Below the pieces are notes generated by a model. It was given only the letters and a program-made list of their open reading frames with translations, ran no database searches and was not told where the DNA came from. Below, piece by piece: positions 21,740 to 33,032 of a stretch of DNA of 64,000 nt. This DNA is from Budorcas taxicolor (Eukaryota; Chordata; Mammalia; Artiodactyla; Bovidae): assembly GCF_023091745.1 (NCBI RefSeq), contig NC_068920.1:62001-126000 (forward strand). Reading direction: 5' to 3'. Positions within the stretch are counted from its first letter, which is position 1; the number at the start of each line of letters is the position of its first letter. The position numbers were made by a program, and so were the translations under genes.

Positions 21740-22245
21740 CACAACCTAGACAGTGTACTAAAAAGCAAAGACATCACTTTTCCCAGAAAGGTCCATATAG
21801 TTAAGGCTATGGTCTTTCCAGTAGTCATGTATGGATGTGAGAATTGGACCATAAAGAAGGCAGAAAGCCAATCACCAAAGAATTGATGCTTTCAAACTGT
21901 GGTACTGGAGAAGAGTCTTGAGAGTCCCTTGGAGATCAAACCAGTCAATCCTAAAGGAAATCAACCCTTAATACTCACTGAAAGGACTAATGCTGAAGCT
22001 GAAACTCCAGTGCTTTGGCCACCTGAGGCGAAGAGCTGATTCATTGGAAAAGACCCTGATGCTGGGAAAGATTGAAGACAAAAGGAGAAGAGGGCAACAG
22101 AGGATGAGATGGTTGAATGGCATCACCGATTCAATGGACATGAACTTGGGCAAACTCCAGGAGATGGTGAGGGACAGGAAGGCCTGAGGTGCTGCAGTCC
22201 ATGAGGTTGCAAAGAAATGGGCATGGCTTGGTGACTGAACAACAG
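21740..22245 (+). mobile_element. BovB LINE 3' end, 5'-truncated
   Basis: Starts within BovB coding text ('agtgtactaaaaagcaaag') and continues to the tail ending 'ggtgactgaacaacag'. Translated fragments such as HLRRRADSLEKTLMLGK match the BovB C-terminal region. Confidence 0.9.
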
Positions 22246-22409
22246 TTGTTGTCTATCTGAAATTCAAATATAACTGGACATTTGGTTATTGTGTCTGGCA
22301 ACCCTATCACTGATTTCTTTGAAAAAATTCATAGTTTCAAATTTTTATTGAAAACTTTTAATGAGAAAAAGGGTAAGAAGGTGGCCAGACCCATCTGCTG
22401 GGGGGAATA

Positions 22410-23118
22410 GCTTTGAAACAGTAGGGAAGGTGGCAAGGCACAATCTTTTAAAAAAAAAAAAAAGTCATTGAGGATATAACAAAAACTAGTTAGAACCAAC
22501 TAGGTCCAAGAGTGTGAACATTTTACTTCTGGTACACCCTGATATTAGAAAAGATTGAAGGCAAAAGGAGAAGGGAGCAGCAGAGGATAAGATGGTTAGA
22601 TAGCATCACTAACTTATGGACATGAATTTCAGCAACCTCTGGGAGATAGTGCAGGACAGAGGAGCCGGGCATGCTGCAGTTCATGGGGGCACAAAGAGTC
22701 ATATATGACTTAGTGACTGAGCAACAAAGACCCTGAGTCTCAGTTTATGCCCATTCAAATATATTAGCTAAATGACATACCCCCAGGTACCATGACAGTT
22801 CGGAGGTCCGCCGTGAAGGGCCAAAAAGTGGGCAGTGGCCCAATTTCTAGAAATCTTTGCCTCTTCTCCAAAATAGTTGTTATACTCCTCTCACTCATTA
22901 CCTTGTGAAATTACACAGCCCATAAAAGCTGATCACCCCCTATTTCAGGGCCTCTCACTTTCGGAGATGGCCCATAGTCTATCTGTGAGGTGTTTCTCCC
23001 AGGGCCTCTCTCCCTTCCTGAGACAACCCCATGCACTGGGGTGGCTCTTACTTTTTGATACAGTTTGCATTCTGTTTATGGAATGTGTGTTTCTCTAAAT
23101 TAATCTACTTGTTAGCTA
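22410..23118 (+). mobile_element. Older LTR-like element, copy A left part
   Basis: Aligns with 25676-26127 ('gaaacagtagggaaggtgg', 'cttctccaaaatagttg', 'ctatttcagggcctctca'). It is interrupted by a BovB tail at 22538-22727 and then by the solo LTR at 23125. Text after that LTR (24421 onward: 'ctctcaatgaattctttct', 'cattaagtcctgagaccag') reads as its continuation. The class is uncertain. Confidence 0.6.
22538..22728 (+). mobile_element. BovB 3' tail fragment
   Basis: Only the last part of BovB ('agattgaaggcaaaaggag' to 'agtgactgagcaacaaag'), inserted in the older LTR. Confidence 0.8.
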
Positions 23119-23124
23119 CCACCT
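23119..23124. repeat. Left target-site duplication CCACCT
   Basis: CCACCT directly precedes the LTR at 23125 and is repeated at 24415-24420. Confidence 0.8.
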
Positions 23125-24414
23125 TGCTGGGAGCCACCACGGGAGATCCCACCCACGACAAAGGTCATGCAGAGAAGACCTGATAGGCAAAGGCGGATCA
23201 GGATTCGAGGGGCTCCCTGGACCTGCTCGAGCATCTACCCCAAAACCAGAATCTGTCTGTCTTACAATTTTATGTCTTTCACCAACTCTTCTGACATTAA
23301 CAGGGGGCTATCCCCGACCACCTTTTTCTGGAAAAAATCAACTTAGGGCTCTAGCTAATAAGTCTGTTAGACATGATAGGAGTGTTTAAAATCAAACCCC
23401 CTCTGTTGGCATTCTAGCTTGTCTGACAGGTTTATCCAGACTCTTGCAGCTACGCATAAGATTATTCACAGCCTCCCAACTGTGAGAGGCACAGGAAGCC
23501 TAAAAATATAGAGCCTTTCAGAGGGTTAAAAACTATTAGAGTAGTGCTGGTGTAGGATTTCACTGTTGAGCCAATGCTTGCTGCCAAGTTCCCATATCTC
23601 TTATCCACTGTGCACCTGGGAGTGCATTAGTTAACATAGTTGGAAGGTAAGTAAAACAAGTGTAGCCTTGAAATTAACCACATCAGACCTTTGAGCTAAT
23701 TGGTTCTTTCTTGTAACTCACTGCATCTTTGCTCCGTGAGAAATGTAACGCTGTTTAATACTTTCTGAGGCTGACATAGATTAGAAATATAAAGAAAAAA
23801 CATTTCAAGGGAAAATAAGTTTTCTGGTTGAGCAGCCTTTATCAAAAGAGGGCCATAAAATGTTCACAGGTCTCCAAGGCCAGAAGATAATGTACACAAC
23901 ATTGTTTATGGGAAAGATATGCAGAAAAAAATCCTGGTTTCGATAAAGACAAAATAGATGTTATGTTTGGGCTGACTCTGTATGAATTTGCATCTTTCAT
24001 TTCCCTCTATGTACAAGTTAAGGTATAAAAGCTTCCCTGAAAAATAAAGTGACGGACCAGGACCGGCTCCACGAAAGCCTGGTTCCCCCGTGTCTTTCTT
24101 TCTTTCTCTCTCTTACTCTCTTTTTCAGGCTGATCCCTTGAAGCATAGAGGCTCTCTGCGTTCACTTTCCTGCCTGGGCTTCTAAGACCTGAACAGGAAG
24201 GCGCTCTGCGTCTTCACTCCCTCAGGAGACCGGGAGGGCGCCTGCGGCCTCAGTGAACAGAGCAAGTCCCTTGTCTTGGGGTTTTATTGGCTTTCTGTAT
24301 AAACCAAGGAATATCAGCTTCTATTCTTTCCTCTCTCATTCATTCATTCATTCATTCTCCAATGCCATTTCTCCTTCAGGTTCCCCTAGATCCTGCAGGG
24401 GCTGGACCCTGGCA
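23125..24414 (+). mobile_element. Solo ERV LTR, copy 2 (3' of LYG1)
   Basis: A 1,290-bp LTR beginning TGCTGGGAGCC and ending GACCCTGGCA, so it has the canonical TG...CA ends. TATAAAAG is at 24024-24031 and AATAAA at 24043-24048, followed by a T/C-rich tract. A perfect CCACCT duplication flanks it. It is a close relative of 7848-9146 in the same orientation and holds no viral coding sequence. It landed inside the older LTR-like element. Confidence 0.85.
24337..24358. repeat. (CATT)n microsatellite inside the LTR
   Basis: Five CATT units in the U5-side part of the solo LTR. The other copy lacks this array, so it is an expansion private to this copy. Confidence 0.7.
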
Positions 24415-24420
24415 CCACCT
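24415..24420. repeat. Right target-site duplication CCACCT
   Basis: Second copy of the duplication for the solo LTR at 23125-24414. Confidence 0.8.
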
Positions 24421-24505
24421 CATCTCTCAATGAATTCTTTCTGTGATGAGACATAAAGAACCTGAACTTCATTAAGTCCTGAGACCAGGTGTGTGATCTC
24501 AATTA
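24421..24505 (+). mobile_element. Older LTR-like element, copy A right part
   Basis: Continuation of 22410-23118 after the nested solo LTR, with U5-like text 'gatgagacataaagaacct'. It may resume beyond the mariner-like insertion to about 24650. Confidence 0.5.
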
Positions 24506-24592
24506 TTGGGTAGGCCAAAAAGTTTGTGGGGATTTTTCCTTTACATTTTGTAGAAAAGCCCAAATGAACTTTTTTGGGCAACTCTAAAAACA
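24506..24592. mobile_element. Mariner-like miniature element
   Basis: About 85 bp whose ends are imperfect inverted copies: left 'ggccaaaaagtttgt' and right 'gaacttttttgggcaac'. The size and end type fit a Tc1/mariner MITE. It interrupts the older LTR. Confidence 0.5.
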
Positions 24593-24797
24593 GTGGGTTC
24601 AAGACCCAATCTCTGATGTGCAGTTTCAGTTTCAGGAGGGTCACTTTTAAACTTTGCAACATTATCTTAATCCTAGGTCTTTTTGACATGTAAGTTCACC
24701 TCTTCCTCTCCTCCGCTGGACCACAGTGTCTTCTACATCCAATTTCCCCCAACTCAGTTAAGCTCTCCCCTTGTTTAGTACACCAGACAGTGATTCC

Positions 24798-25022
24798 TCA
24801 GGCTTTCCCTGTGGCTCAGCAGTAAAGTATCTGCCTGCAAGGTAGGAGCCACAGGAGATGCAGGTTCTATCCTTGGTCAGGAAGATCCCCTGGAGGAGAA
24901 CTTGGCAACCCACTCTAGTATTCTTGCTTGGAGAATCCCATGGACAGAGGAGCCTGGCGGGCTACAGTCCATGGGGTCACGAAGAGTTGGACGCGACTGA
25001 AGCAACTTAGAACACACACGGA
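24798..25022 (+). mobile_element. Bov-tA SINE with target duplication
   Basis: Complete head 'ggctttccctgtggctcag' to 'agttggacgcgactgaagc' plus a CA-rich tail. AGTGATTCC flanks it on both sides (about 24790 and 25022), a target-site duplication. Confidence 0.85.
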
Positions 25023-25030
25023 GTGATTCC

Positions 25031-25670
25031 ACAGTTGGAGCTGCCCTCAAGGACACTGACAACACACTACACTGCTAAATTTAGTCTCATGGTTGCACAC
25101 TATAAAACTATTTATCAACACTTTACAGAGGGCCATTCTAGAACAGCTGTCATCATTTCAACCAAAAATATTTTTTTAAAACAACAACTTTGTCTCAGCA
25201 TATATGAAGCACTGTATCAGAGGTTCTGCCCTCAGGAACGGTTAAATCAAACAACTGAGTTGAGAATAGCAGCCAGCCACACGTGCACACAAGGTACAGA
25301 TGCAGGGCAGACACCGGGTGATTGTGTAAGTGCTTACATTCTGTGCTAAGGGGTATGCAGAAACTACTCGTGACCATCGATGTCCTTCAACTCCTGCAGG
25401 GCTACCTCCTTCTTGTCTCCCAACCCTCTGCCTTTCAAGACCACGCTGAAGCCTGAATCCAGTGAAGGGATTCTCACTCAGGACAGGAAGACTGAGAAGC
25501 CCTCAGGAAACAGCTTTGAAGATTTCCATTTCCCTGGCACTAGGGAGGTGAACTGGGAGACACTGGTTGCAAGCCCAGATGAGAATTAGTTGGGTGAATA
25601 AAGTCCTGAAATCACACCAGGGTAGCTCGTGTAGGCAGATTGGGTAGGGTGTCCCCAGAAGAAAAGAACA
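25031..25670. other. LYG1-LYG2 spacer, unassigned part
   Basis: No exon or repeat family recognised. Small open frames on both strands lack any supporting feature. Confidence 0.4.
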
Positions 25671-25675
25671 AGACT

Positions 25676-26127
25676 CTGAAACAGGAGGGAAGAGTGCAGG
25701 GCACAATCTTTAAAAGAATGGAAGAGGCATTGAGAATGTAACATAATCTGATCAGGACCAGTGAGGTCCGAGATGGCAGAAAACCAACTTCCGGTAGACT
25801 TTGAACCTCATTATGCGCTCACTGAACTGCGTCAGCAGAACGACACACTCACAGGTGACACGACAGTTCTGAGGCTGACAATAAAAGGACAAAAAGTGGG
25901 CATTGGCCCGATTTTTGGAAATCTCTGCCTCTTCTCCAAAATGGTTGGAATAATCCCCTTACTTGTTAGCCTATGAAATTACCCAACCTGTAAAAGCTAA
26001 CCACCCCACATTTCAGGGCCTCTTATCTCCTGAGATGGCCCACACTCTGTCTGTATGGCGTATTTCTCCCAGGGCCACTCTTATTTTCTGAGACAACCCT
26101 GTTCCCTGGGGCCGCTTATGACCATAG
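25676..26127 (+). mobile_element. Older LTR-like element, copy B
   Basis: Second copy of the element at 22410, without the nested insertions. It is cut off on the right by the start of BovB text at about 26128. Confidence 0.6.
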
Positions 26128-27768
26128 GGTCGGACCTAAGAAGAGGTGGCGAGAATACACAGAAGAACTAGTCAAAAAAGATCTTCATGACCCAGACAAC
26201 CCTGATGGTGTGATCATTCACCTAGAGCAAGACATCCTGGAACGTGAAGTCAAGTGGGCCTTAAAAAGCATCACTACAAACAAAGCTAGTGGAGGTGATG
26301 GAATTTCAGTTGAACTACTTCAAATTCCAAAAGATGATGCTATGAAAGTGCTGCACTCAATATGCCAGCAAATTTGGAAAACTCAGCAGTGGCCACAGGA
26401 CTGGAAAAGGTCAGTTTTCATTCCAATCCCAAAGAAAGGCAATGCCAAAGAATGTTCAAACTACTGCACAATTGCACTCATTTCACACGCTAGGAAAGTA
26501 ATGCTCAAAATTCTCCAAGCCAGGCTTCAACAGTAGGTGAACTATGAACTTCCAGCTGTTCAAGCTGGATTGAGAAAAGGCAGAGGAACCAGAGATCAAA
26601 TTGCCAACATCCGTTGGATCATAGAAAAAGCAAAAGAGTTCCATAAAAAAACCTACTTTTGTTTTATTGATTATGCCAAAGCCTTTGACTGTGTGGATCA
26701 CAATAAACTGTGGAAAATTCTGAAAGAGATGGGAATGCAAGACCACCTGACCTGCCTCTTGAGAAATCTGTACACAGGTCAAGAAGGAATAGTTAGAACT
26801 GGACATGGAGCAACAGACTGGTTCCAAACAGGAAAAGGAGTACGTCAAGGCTGTAAACTGTCACCCGGCTTATTTAACTTATATGCAGAGGACATCATGA
26901 GAAACGCTGGGCTGGAAGAAGCACAAGCTGGAATCAAGACTGCCGGGAGAAATAGCAATAACCTCAGATATGCAGATGACACCACCCTTTCGGCAGAAGG
27001 AGAAGAATCAAAGAGCCTCTTGTTGAAAGTGAAAGAAGGGAATGAAAAAGTTGGCTTAAACCTCAACATAAAAAAAAAAAAAAAAACCCTCAACGTTCAG
27101 AAAACTAAGATCACGGCATCTGGTCCCATCACTTCATGGCAAATAGATGGGGAAACAATGGAAACAATGACAGACTATATTTTCTTGGACTCCAAAATCA
27201 CTGCAGATGGTGACTTCAGCCATGAAATTAAAAGACACTTGCTCCTTGGAACGAAAGTTATGACCAATCTAGACAGAATATTAAAAAGCAGAGAGATTAC
27301 TTTGCCTACAAAGGTCCATCTAGTCAAAACTATAGTTTTTCCAGTAGTCATGTGTGGATGGGAGAGTTGGACTATAAAGAAAGCTCAGCACTGAAGAATT
27401 GATGCTTTTGAACTGTAGTGTTGGAGAAGACTCTTGAGAGTCCCTTGGACTGCAAGGAGATCCAATCAGTCCATCCTAAAGGAAATCAATCCTGAATGTT
27501 CATTGGAAGGCCTCATGCTGAAGCTGAAACTCCAATAATTTAGCCACCTGATGCAAAGAACTGACTCCTTGGAAAAGACCCTGATTCTGGGAAAGATTGA
27601 AGGTGGGAAGAGAAGGGGACGATGAGGATGAGATGGTTGGATGGCATCACCGACTTGATGGACATGAGTTTGAGTAAGCTCCAGGAGTTGGTGATGGACA
27701 AGGAAGCCTGGCGTGCTGCAGCCCATGGGGTCGCAAAGAGTCAGACACGACTGAGCTACTGAACTGAG
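26128..27768 (+). mobile_element. BovB LINE with near-open reverse transcriptase frame
   Basis: A 1.64-kb BovB (RTE clade) fragment. One frame runs 26210-27394 with a single internal TAG at 26534-26536. Downstream of the stop are 285 codons with RT motifs in order: FIDYAKAFD, GVRQGCKLSP and YADD (residues 145-148 after the stop). An A-run at 27069-27087 adds a lysine tract. The endonuclease domain is missing and later stops end the frame, so it is a dead copy. The 3' tail ends near 27768. Confidence 0.92.
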
Positions 27769-27773
27769 AGGAT

Positions 27774-28004
27774 AATGTGCTGTGCTGTGCTAAGTTGCCT
27801 CAGTTGATTCCAACACTTTGTGACCCTATGGACTATAGCCTGCCAGGTTCCTCTGTCCTTGAGATTCTCCAGGCAAGTATACTGGAGTAGGTTGCCATGC
27901 CTTCCTCCAGGGGATCTTCCTGACCCAGGGATCGAACCTGTGTCTCTTAATGTCTCCTGCATTGGCAGCTGGATTCTTAACCGCTAGCACCACCTGGAAA
28001 GCCC
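27774..28004 (-). mobile_element. Bov-tA SINE
   Basis: Inverted copy, starting GTGCTGTGCTGTGC and ending with the inverted head 'agcaccacctggaaagccc'. It abuts the BovB end. Confidence 0.85.
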
Positions 28005-28007
28005 AGA

Positions 28008-28610
28008 GGGTATTATGTTAAGTGCATTACATCAGACATAGAAAGACAAATACTGCATTATTTTGCTTATATGTGTAATCTAAAAAGATAAACAAATGAA
28101 AAACACAACAGAACAGTTATAATAACACAACATTGTAAATCAACTATGCCCCCAATAAAAAATTTTAAAAAAATTTTGTAAAGCCCATAGAGTTATAGAA
28201 ACAGATAACAGATATGTGTTCCAGAGCGGGAAGGGGTAGTGGGTGAAAAGAAATAGATGAAGTGGAGTCAGAGGTACAAACTTCCAGGTACAAAATAAAT
28301 GAGTTGTGAGTATGAAATGTACTGTGTGGGGAATATAGTCAGTAACTATGTACTGTCTTTGTATGGTGATATGTCACAACTAGAATTGTTGCATTGATCA
28401 GTATGAAATGCATAGAAATATTGGATCACTATATTGTGTAATAGGAACTAACATGGTGTTGTAGGTTAGTTATACTTCAAAAACAAATAAATTCAGAAGA
28501 GAGATTTCCAGATCTGTGGTTACCATAGGTGGGGGAGCAGTGGGGAAGGGGGCCAAGATGAAGGCAGTCGAAAGGTACAAACTTCCATTCTAAGACAAAT
28601 AAACATTAAG
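28008..28610 (+). mobile_element. Old L1 3' end
   Basis: Text such as 'gcttatatgtgtaatctaaa' and 'ttagttatacttcaaaaac' is typical of older L1 3' regions; an A-rich run at about 28150-28175 lies inside. Confidence 0.65.
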
Positions 28611-28617
28611 GATGTCA

Positions 28618-29106
28618 CATGTGTGTGCATGCATGCTAAATCACTTCAGTCGTGGCCAACTCTTTGTGACCCCATGGACTGCAGCATGCCAGGCTCCTCT
28701 ATCCTCCGCTATTTCCCAGAGTTGGCTCAGATTCATGTCCACTGAGTCTGTGATACTATTTAACCATATCATCCTCTGCATCACCCTTCTCCTTCTGCCT
28801 TCAATCTTTCCCAGCATCAGGATCTTTTCCAATGAGTCCAATGGCCAATCAGGTGGCCAGACTATTGGAGTTTCAGTATCAGTCCTTCCAATGAATATTC
28901 AGGGTTGACTGCCTTTAGGATGGACTGGTTTGACCTCCTTGCAGTCCAAGGGGCTCTCAAGAATCTTCTCCAGGACCATAATTTGAAAACATCAATTATT
29001 CGGTGCTCAGCTCCAACTCTCACACCCGTATATGATTATCGGAAAAACCATAGCTTTGACTACACGGACCTTTGTTGGCAAAGTGATGTCTCTGCTTTTT
29101 TTATAT
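28618..29106 (-). mobile_element. BovB LINE 3' end, inverted
   Basis: Antisense copy from the tail ('gaccccatggactgcagca') to coding text equivalent to KSRDITLPTKVRVVKAM near 29090. It is 5'-truncated. Confidence 0.9.
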
Positions 29107-30092
29107 ATCTCTGCAGAGAAGTGATTCTTTTCTTTAATTTTCATATGATTAACAAAAGACTCAGACCCAGACAACAGTGTAATAAAGAATCCTATTTTTA
29201 AAAATAAGAAAAAGACAATCAACCTCAATTGGGGAAATGAAACTTTTCTCACCCAATTTAAAGTATGATAACAGACAATATTTGTGCAGATGTTCCCCTC
29301 ACCCCCAGAGGGTAACTGTAGTATGGCTGCTTTGAAGCATGACCTTATAAGATCTGGTACAGCTGAAGATGTAACTCTGCTTATTTTCTATAACTATATA
29401 TACACCTGCTTAAAACAAAATTGGTAATATTCATTAGCGCCCTTTAATAACTTGCTTACATAAAGTGCTTAACAATGTCATGAATATTTCTTATTGATAA
29501 ACAGAACACTTATTATTAAAAGCCTCCAGCTGAGGCCTTAACTGTGCTTCCTCTCTCTGTACCTCAAGGGGCCTCTGGCCTGATGAAAGGTCACCGGAGG
29601 CCTTTGCACACACCACGCTTGAAGGCCCCCCACTGCCAGTGAAGACGCTGCATGCTTGACCTGTTCCTCTCATTGATCCACTGCCCACCCCCAAATTGTC
29701 CTTCTGTCCTTGATTTTGCTCCTGTGACTGAGGGGGAAATGCTAGGGGTTTCCAGTTCTCCTGGAAATGAAAACTGCAGGAGGCAGGAAGAGGGAGTGAA
29801 TGGCAGTAGAGAAGGGCCAGGCAAAGCAGGTGGAATCTTTTGTGTGGCCATAAGCTGCAGCTGTGGGTGGAGTCAGAAGTGACAGGGAGAGAGGGTCATG
29901 TGGGTCAGAGGCAAGCTCTCTGCTTTCTCCCTGTCCATGTTGAGGTTACTAAGCCCCAAATCTAGCATTTTGGGGCCTCTGAACATCGATGGGCTCCAAC
30001 CTCAGCTCATTTGTGTCTGGAGCCCAGTAATCTTTTTGGCTGGGAAAGATTCAAGTCCTATCATTTCCAGGTACAATTTAATTTTTAATTTG
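29107..30092. other. LYG1-LYG2 spacer, unassigned part
   Basis: Apparently unique sequence. Overlapping open frames near 29490-29880 occur on both strands and show no domain. Confidence 0.4.
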
Positions 30093-30275
30093 CTGAGAAA
30101 GATTGAAGGCAAAAGAAGAAGGGGGCAGAGGAGGATGAAATGGTTAGATAGCGTCACTGACTTAAAAGACATGAATTTGAACTCTGCAAGATAGAATGGA
30201 GGACAGAGGAACCTGGTGAACTATAGTCCACCGGGCTGTAAAGAGTCGGACGTGACTTAGAGGCAGAACAACAAT
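30093..30275 (+). mobile_element. BovB 3' tail fragment
   Basis: Only the terminal BovB segment from 'agaaagattgaaggcaaaag' to 'gaggcagaacaacaa'. Confidence 0.8.
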
Positions 30276-30460
30276 CCTTTTGGCTCGCTTGTCAGTTCTG
30301 AGTCTCCAGATTGACTTTCCCACATTTTCTCCATTTCCTTAAGCCTCTAATTCCACATATTTTTCACTCTCAGCACACGACTTGAACTCCTAATACACAG
30401 AGGGATTAGGAATCGTTAGAGAGCTCTCTCCATTTTCTCCCATCAATTCTATAAACTGGG

Positions 30461-30728
30461 GACTTCCCTGGTGGTCCAGTGGTTAAGAATCTGCCTTCCA
30501 ATGCAGGGGACACGGGTTCAATCCCTGGTTGAGAAACTAAGATCCCACATGCTTCAGGACAACTAAAACCTGAATGCCACTAGAGAGCCAGTGTTGTGGC
30601 AACTTACTGAGTCCAAGCACTGAAACAAGGGAAACCCCCTCACACCACAGTGAAGAGCCCACACGCTGCACTGAAGCCCCAGCACAGCCAAAATATTGAT
30701 TAATTAGCTAATAACAAATAAAATTCTA
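30461..30728 (+). mobile_element. Long tRNA-Glu-derived SINE
   Basis: Full head 'ggacttccctggtggtccag', then the long CHR-type body with 'actgaagccccagcacagcc' and an AT-rich tail. Confidence 0.85.
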
Positions 30729-31150
30729 TAAATTGAACTGCATTGCTATCTGACTTCTTCCTCTCTTCTTCCTGTTGCAGTGGAACAGGGGTTCCCATTC
30801 CTGCCCCAGGCCAGTCTCTCTGCTTTTAAACTCATGCCTTTAACATTACTTGATGACATAATGCTTCCACTCCCAACATCCTCAATACCTTCTACAGTAT
30901 GTAAATATTCGGAGTCACTTGAAGCATCAGCCCTAGGAAAGCGGCCCCACCCAAGTCTTCCTCCAGGTGCCACCCCAGCTCTTGTCTCCATCACAGGCAG
31001 AGTGAACAATCCTGGCACATGTCTTAAAAATTCAGACTTCTCCTTTTTCCTTTTTAAACCACAAGGAAGCTTCTTTTCAAACAAATCTGTTTCTAGATGT
31101 AGTTGAATGTGGGCACCTGACCCAGCCAAGGGGTGGGAGTTCTACCTCCA
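30729..31150. other. Unassigned spacer
   Basis: A pair of overlapping frames (30780-31106 + and 30746-31129 -) mirror each other and lack family signals; I see no gene. Confidence 0.4.
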
Positions 31151-31224
31151 CTTGTTTGCCTGTTAATCTGAGTATTATTCCATAATACGGCTATACCACA
31201 GTTGGTTATCCTTTTCTTCCTTTT

Positions 31225-31536
31225 TTATAATTTATTTGTTTGTTTCTGGTTGCACTGGGTCTTCATTGTTGCCCGGGCTTTTCTCTGGTTGGGAGAGCAG
31301 GGGCTACTTTAGTTGCAGTGCAGGGGCTTCCTAATGTGGTGGCCTCTCTCGTGGTGGAGCGGGGGCTCCAGGGTGCTCGGGCTTCAGCAGTTGCAGCTCA
31401 CAGGCTCAGTCGTTACAGCTCCTGGTCTCTGGACCACAAGCTCAATGGCATGTGGAATCTTCTCAATCAGGGGTCAGACTTGTGTCTCCTGCATTGGCAG
31501 GCAGATTCTTGATCACTGAGCCACCAGGGAAGCCCT
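31225..31536 (-). mobile_element. Long tRNA-derived SINE, inverted
   Basis: Starts 'tttatttgtttgtttctgg' with 'gcactgggtcttcattg' and ends with the inverted head 'gagccaccagggaagccc'. Confidence 0.85.
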
Positions 31537-31539
31537 TTG

Positions 31540-31665
31540 GTTTCTTTTTTTCTTTTGGTCACACTGCATGGTATATGGGATCTTTGCTCCCCAACCAGTG
31601 ATTGAACCCACGCCCCTCGCAGTGAAAGCAAGTGGTCTCAACCACAGGACCACCAGGAAAATCTG
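31540..31665 (-). mobile_element. Short tRNA-derived SINE, inverted
   Basis: 'cttttggtcacactgcatgg' through 'accacaggaccaccaggaa'; it sits directly beside the preceding SINE. Confidence 0.8.
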
Positions 31666-32175
31666 CATATACCGCAATTGTTGATCCATTCCCCTGTTGA
31701 TGAACGTTTGGAGTATTGGTCTATTATAAATCAAACTACAATGAACATTCTTGTACAAGTCTTCGGGAGACATTTGTTTTCATTTCTCTTGAATAAACAC
31801 TGCAGAATGAAATGGCTGGGTCATGGAGCAGATGCGTGTTTAATTTCATTAAAAACTGCTACACAACTCTCCAAAGAAATGATACCATTTTACAGTCCAA
31901 ATGTATGAAATTCTATTTGCTTTATGTTGTCACCGACATCGGACACAGCCAGTGCTTGATTTTAGTCTTTTCAGAGAGTCTGAAATGCTTTCTCATTGTG
32001 GTTTTAATTTGTAACAATTTCCTGATGTCTAATGATGTTGAGCACCTTCTTCATGAGCTTCTTGACCATTTGTATATCTTCCTTTCCGAAATGTTGGTCA
32101 CATATCTGACCCTGGAAGGCCGTATAAGTGTGTCTTTAGAAGGATATGGCAGTTTACCTACCATATCGTGGTGCC

Positions 32176-32391
32176 TTCCTGCTCAGTTGCTTCAGTCGTG
32201 TCCGACTCTTTGTGACCCCATGGAGCCCGCCAGGCTCCTCTGTCTGTGGGATTCTCTAGGCAGAATACTGGAGTGGGTTACCATGTCCTTCTCCAGAGGA
32301 TCTTCCCAAACCAGGGATCGAACCTGAGTCCCTTATGTTTCTTATATTAGCAGGTGGGTTCTTTACCACTAGTGCTAACTGGGAAGCCCCA
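32176..32391 (-). mobile_element. Bov-tA SINE
   Basis: Inverted copy from 'ctgctcagttgcttcagtcg' to the inverted head 'agtgctaactgggaagccc'. Confidence 0.85.
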
Positions 32392-32840
32392 GCATATAGT
32401 GGATTAAACCTCAAGCAAGAAAAACATTCAGCAGCTCAAGCCAGGCACGAAAATATCTTGAGATTAAATTGAACTTTTTAATAAAATGGGATCGAAAGGC
32501 TCCACTTCTGCCTTCCCCCCAGCTTCTGTTACCAAAGTGCCTTTGCCACGGGTGTTCAGGCAGTCCCTTCATTCCATAGGTTTTGAAGCCATGTAGTAGA
32601 GGCCTGGCTATTTCTCTTCTCCTCCAATCTCACTAGGCAGGCTGCAGAATCCCAGCAACAGCCCTTGCTTGTCCTGCCATAATTCCTTCCTGGAGGAAAA
32701 AAAGGCTTTATTTGTTACTTCCTGTCCTATAAGCCAATTCTTCACTATTGCTCCTGAAGCTTCATGGATAAATAAACGAGCAAATGAATAAATCAACAAC
32801 CAGCTAACCCATCAGGATGTGAGGACAACCCCATCATAAT
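32392..32840. other. Unassigned spacer
   Basis: No recognised feature. Confidence 0.4.
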
Positions 32841-32849
32841 AACTGGAAT

Positions 32850-33010
32850 CTGTGGGAAGCGTTGCAGTTTACAAGATGTTTTCACATATATAATTTATTT
32901 TTATCTTCAAAACAAAGTTATAGGGCGTCATTATCATGCCCATTTTACAGATGAGGCCAACTAAGGCCCATAGAGGTTAAAGGAGTGACACATGATAATC
33001 AACCTTGGCT
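32850..33010 (-). repeat. MIR SINE relic
   Basis: Contains 'cccattttacagatgaggcc' followed by 'aactaaggcccatagaggtt', the inverted MIR core. Confidence 0.7.
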
Positions 33011-33032
33011 GTTCTTAAGGATGGAGCACCGT

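Larger units (their letters stand above)
31155..32165 (-). mobile_element. Old L1 fragment split by two SINEs
   Basis: Antisense L1 text at 31155-31222 and 31666-32165 ('attcttgtacaagtcttc', 'catttctcttgaataaaca', 'atggctgggtcatggagca'), separated by the two SINEs at 31225-31665. Confidence 0.65.

Noticed and set aside
7848..24414. The two LTRs as the ends of one large provirus
   Set aside because: Each has its own distinct 6-bp target duplication, and the sequence between them is the LYG1 gene with no gag, pol or env remnants.
26537..27394. 285-codon frame as a host gene
   Set aside because: It is BovB reverse transcriptase, repeated in pieces across the window, with an internal stop upstream and no endonuclease domain.
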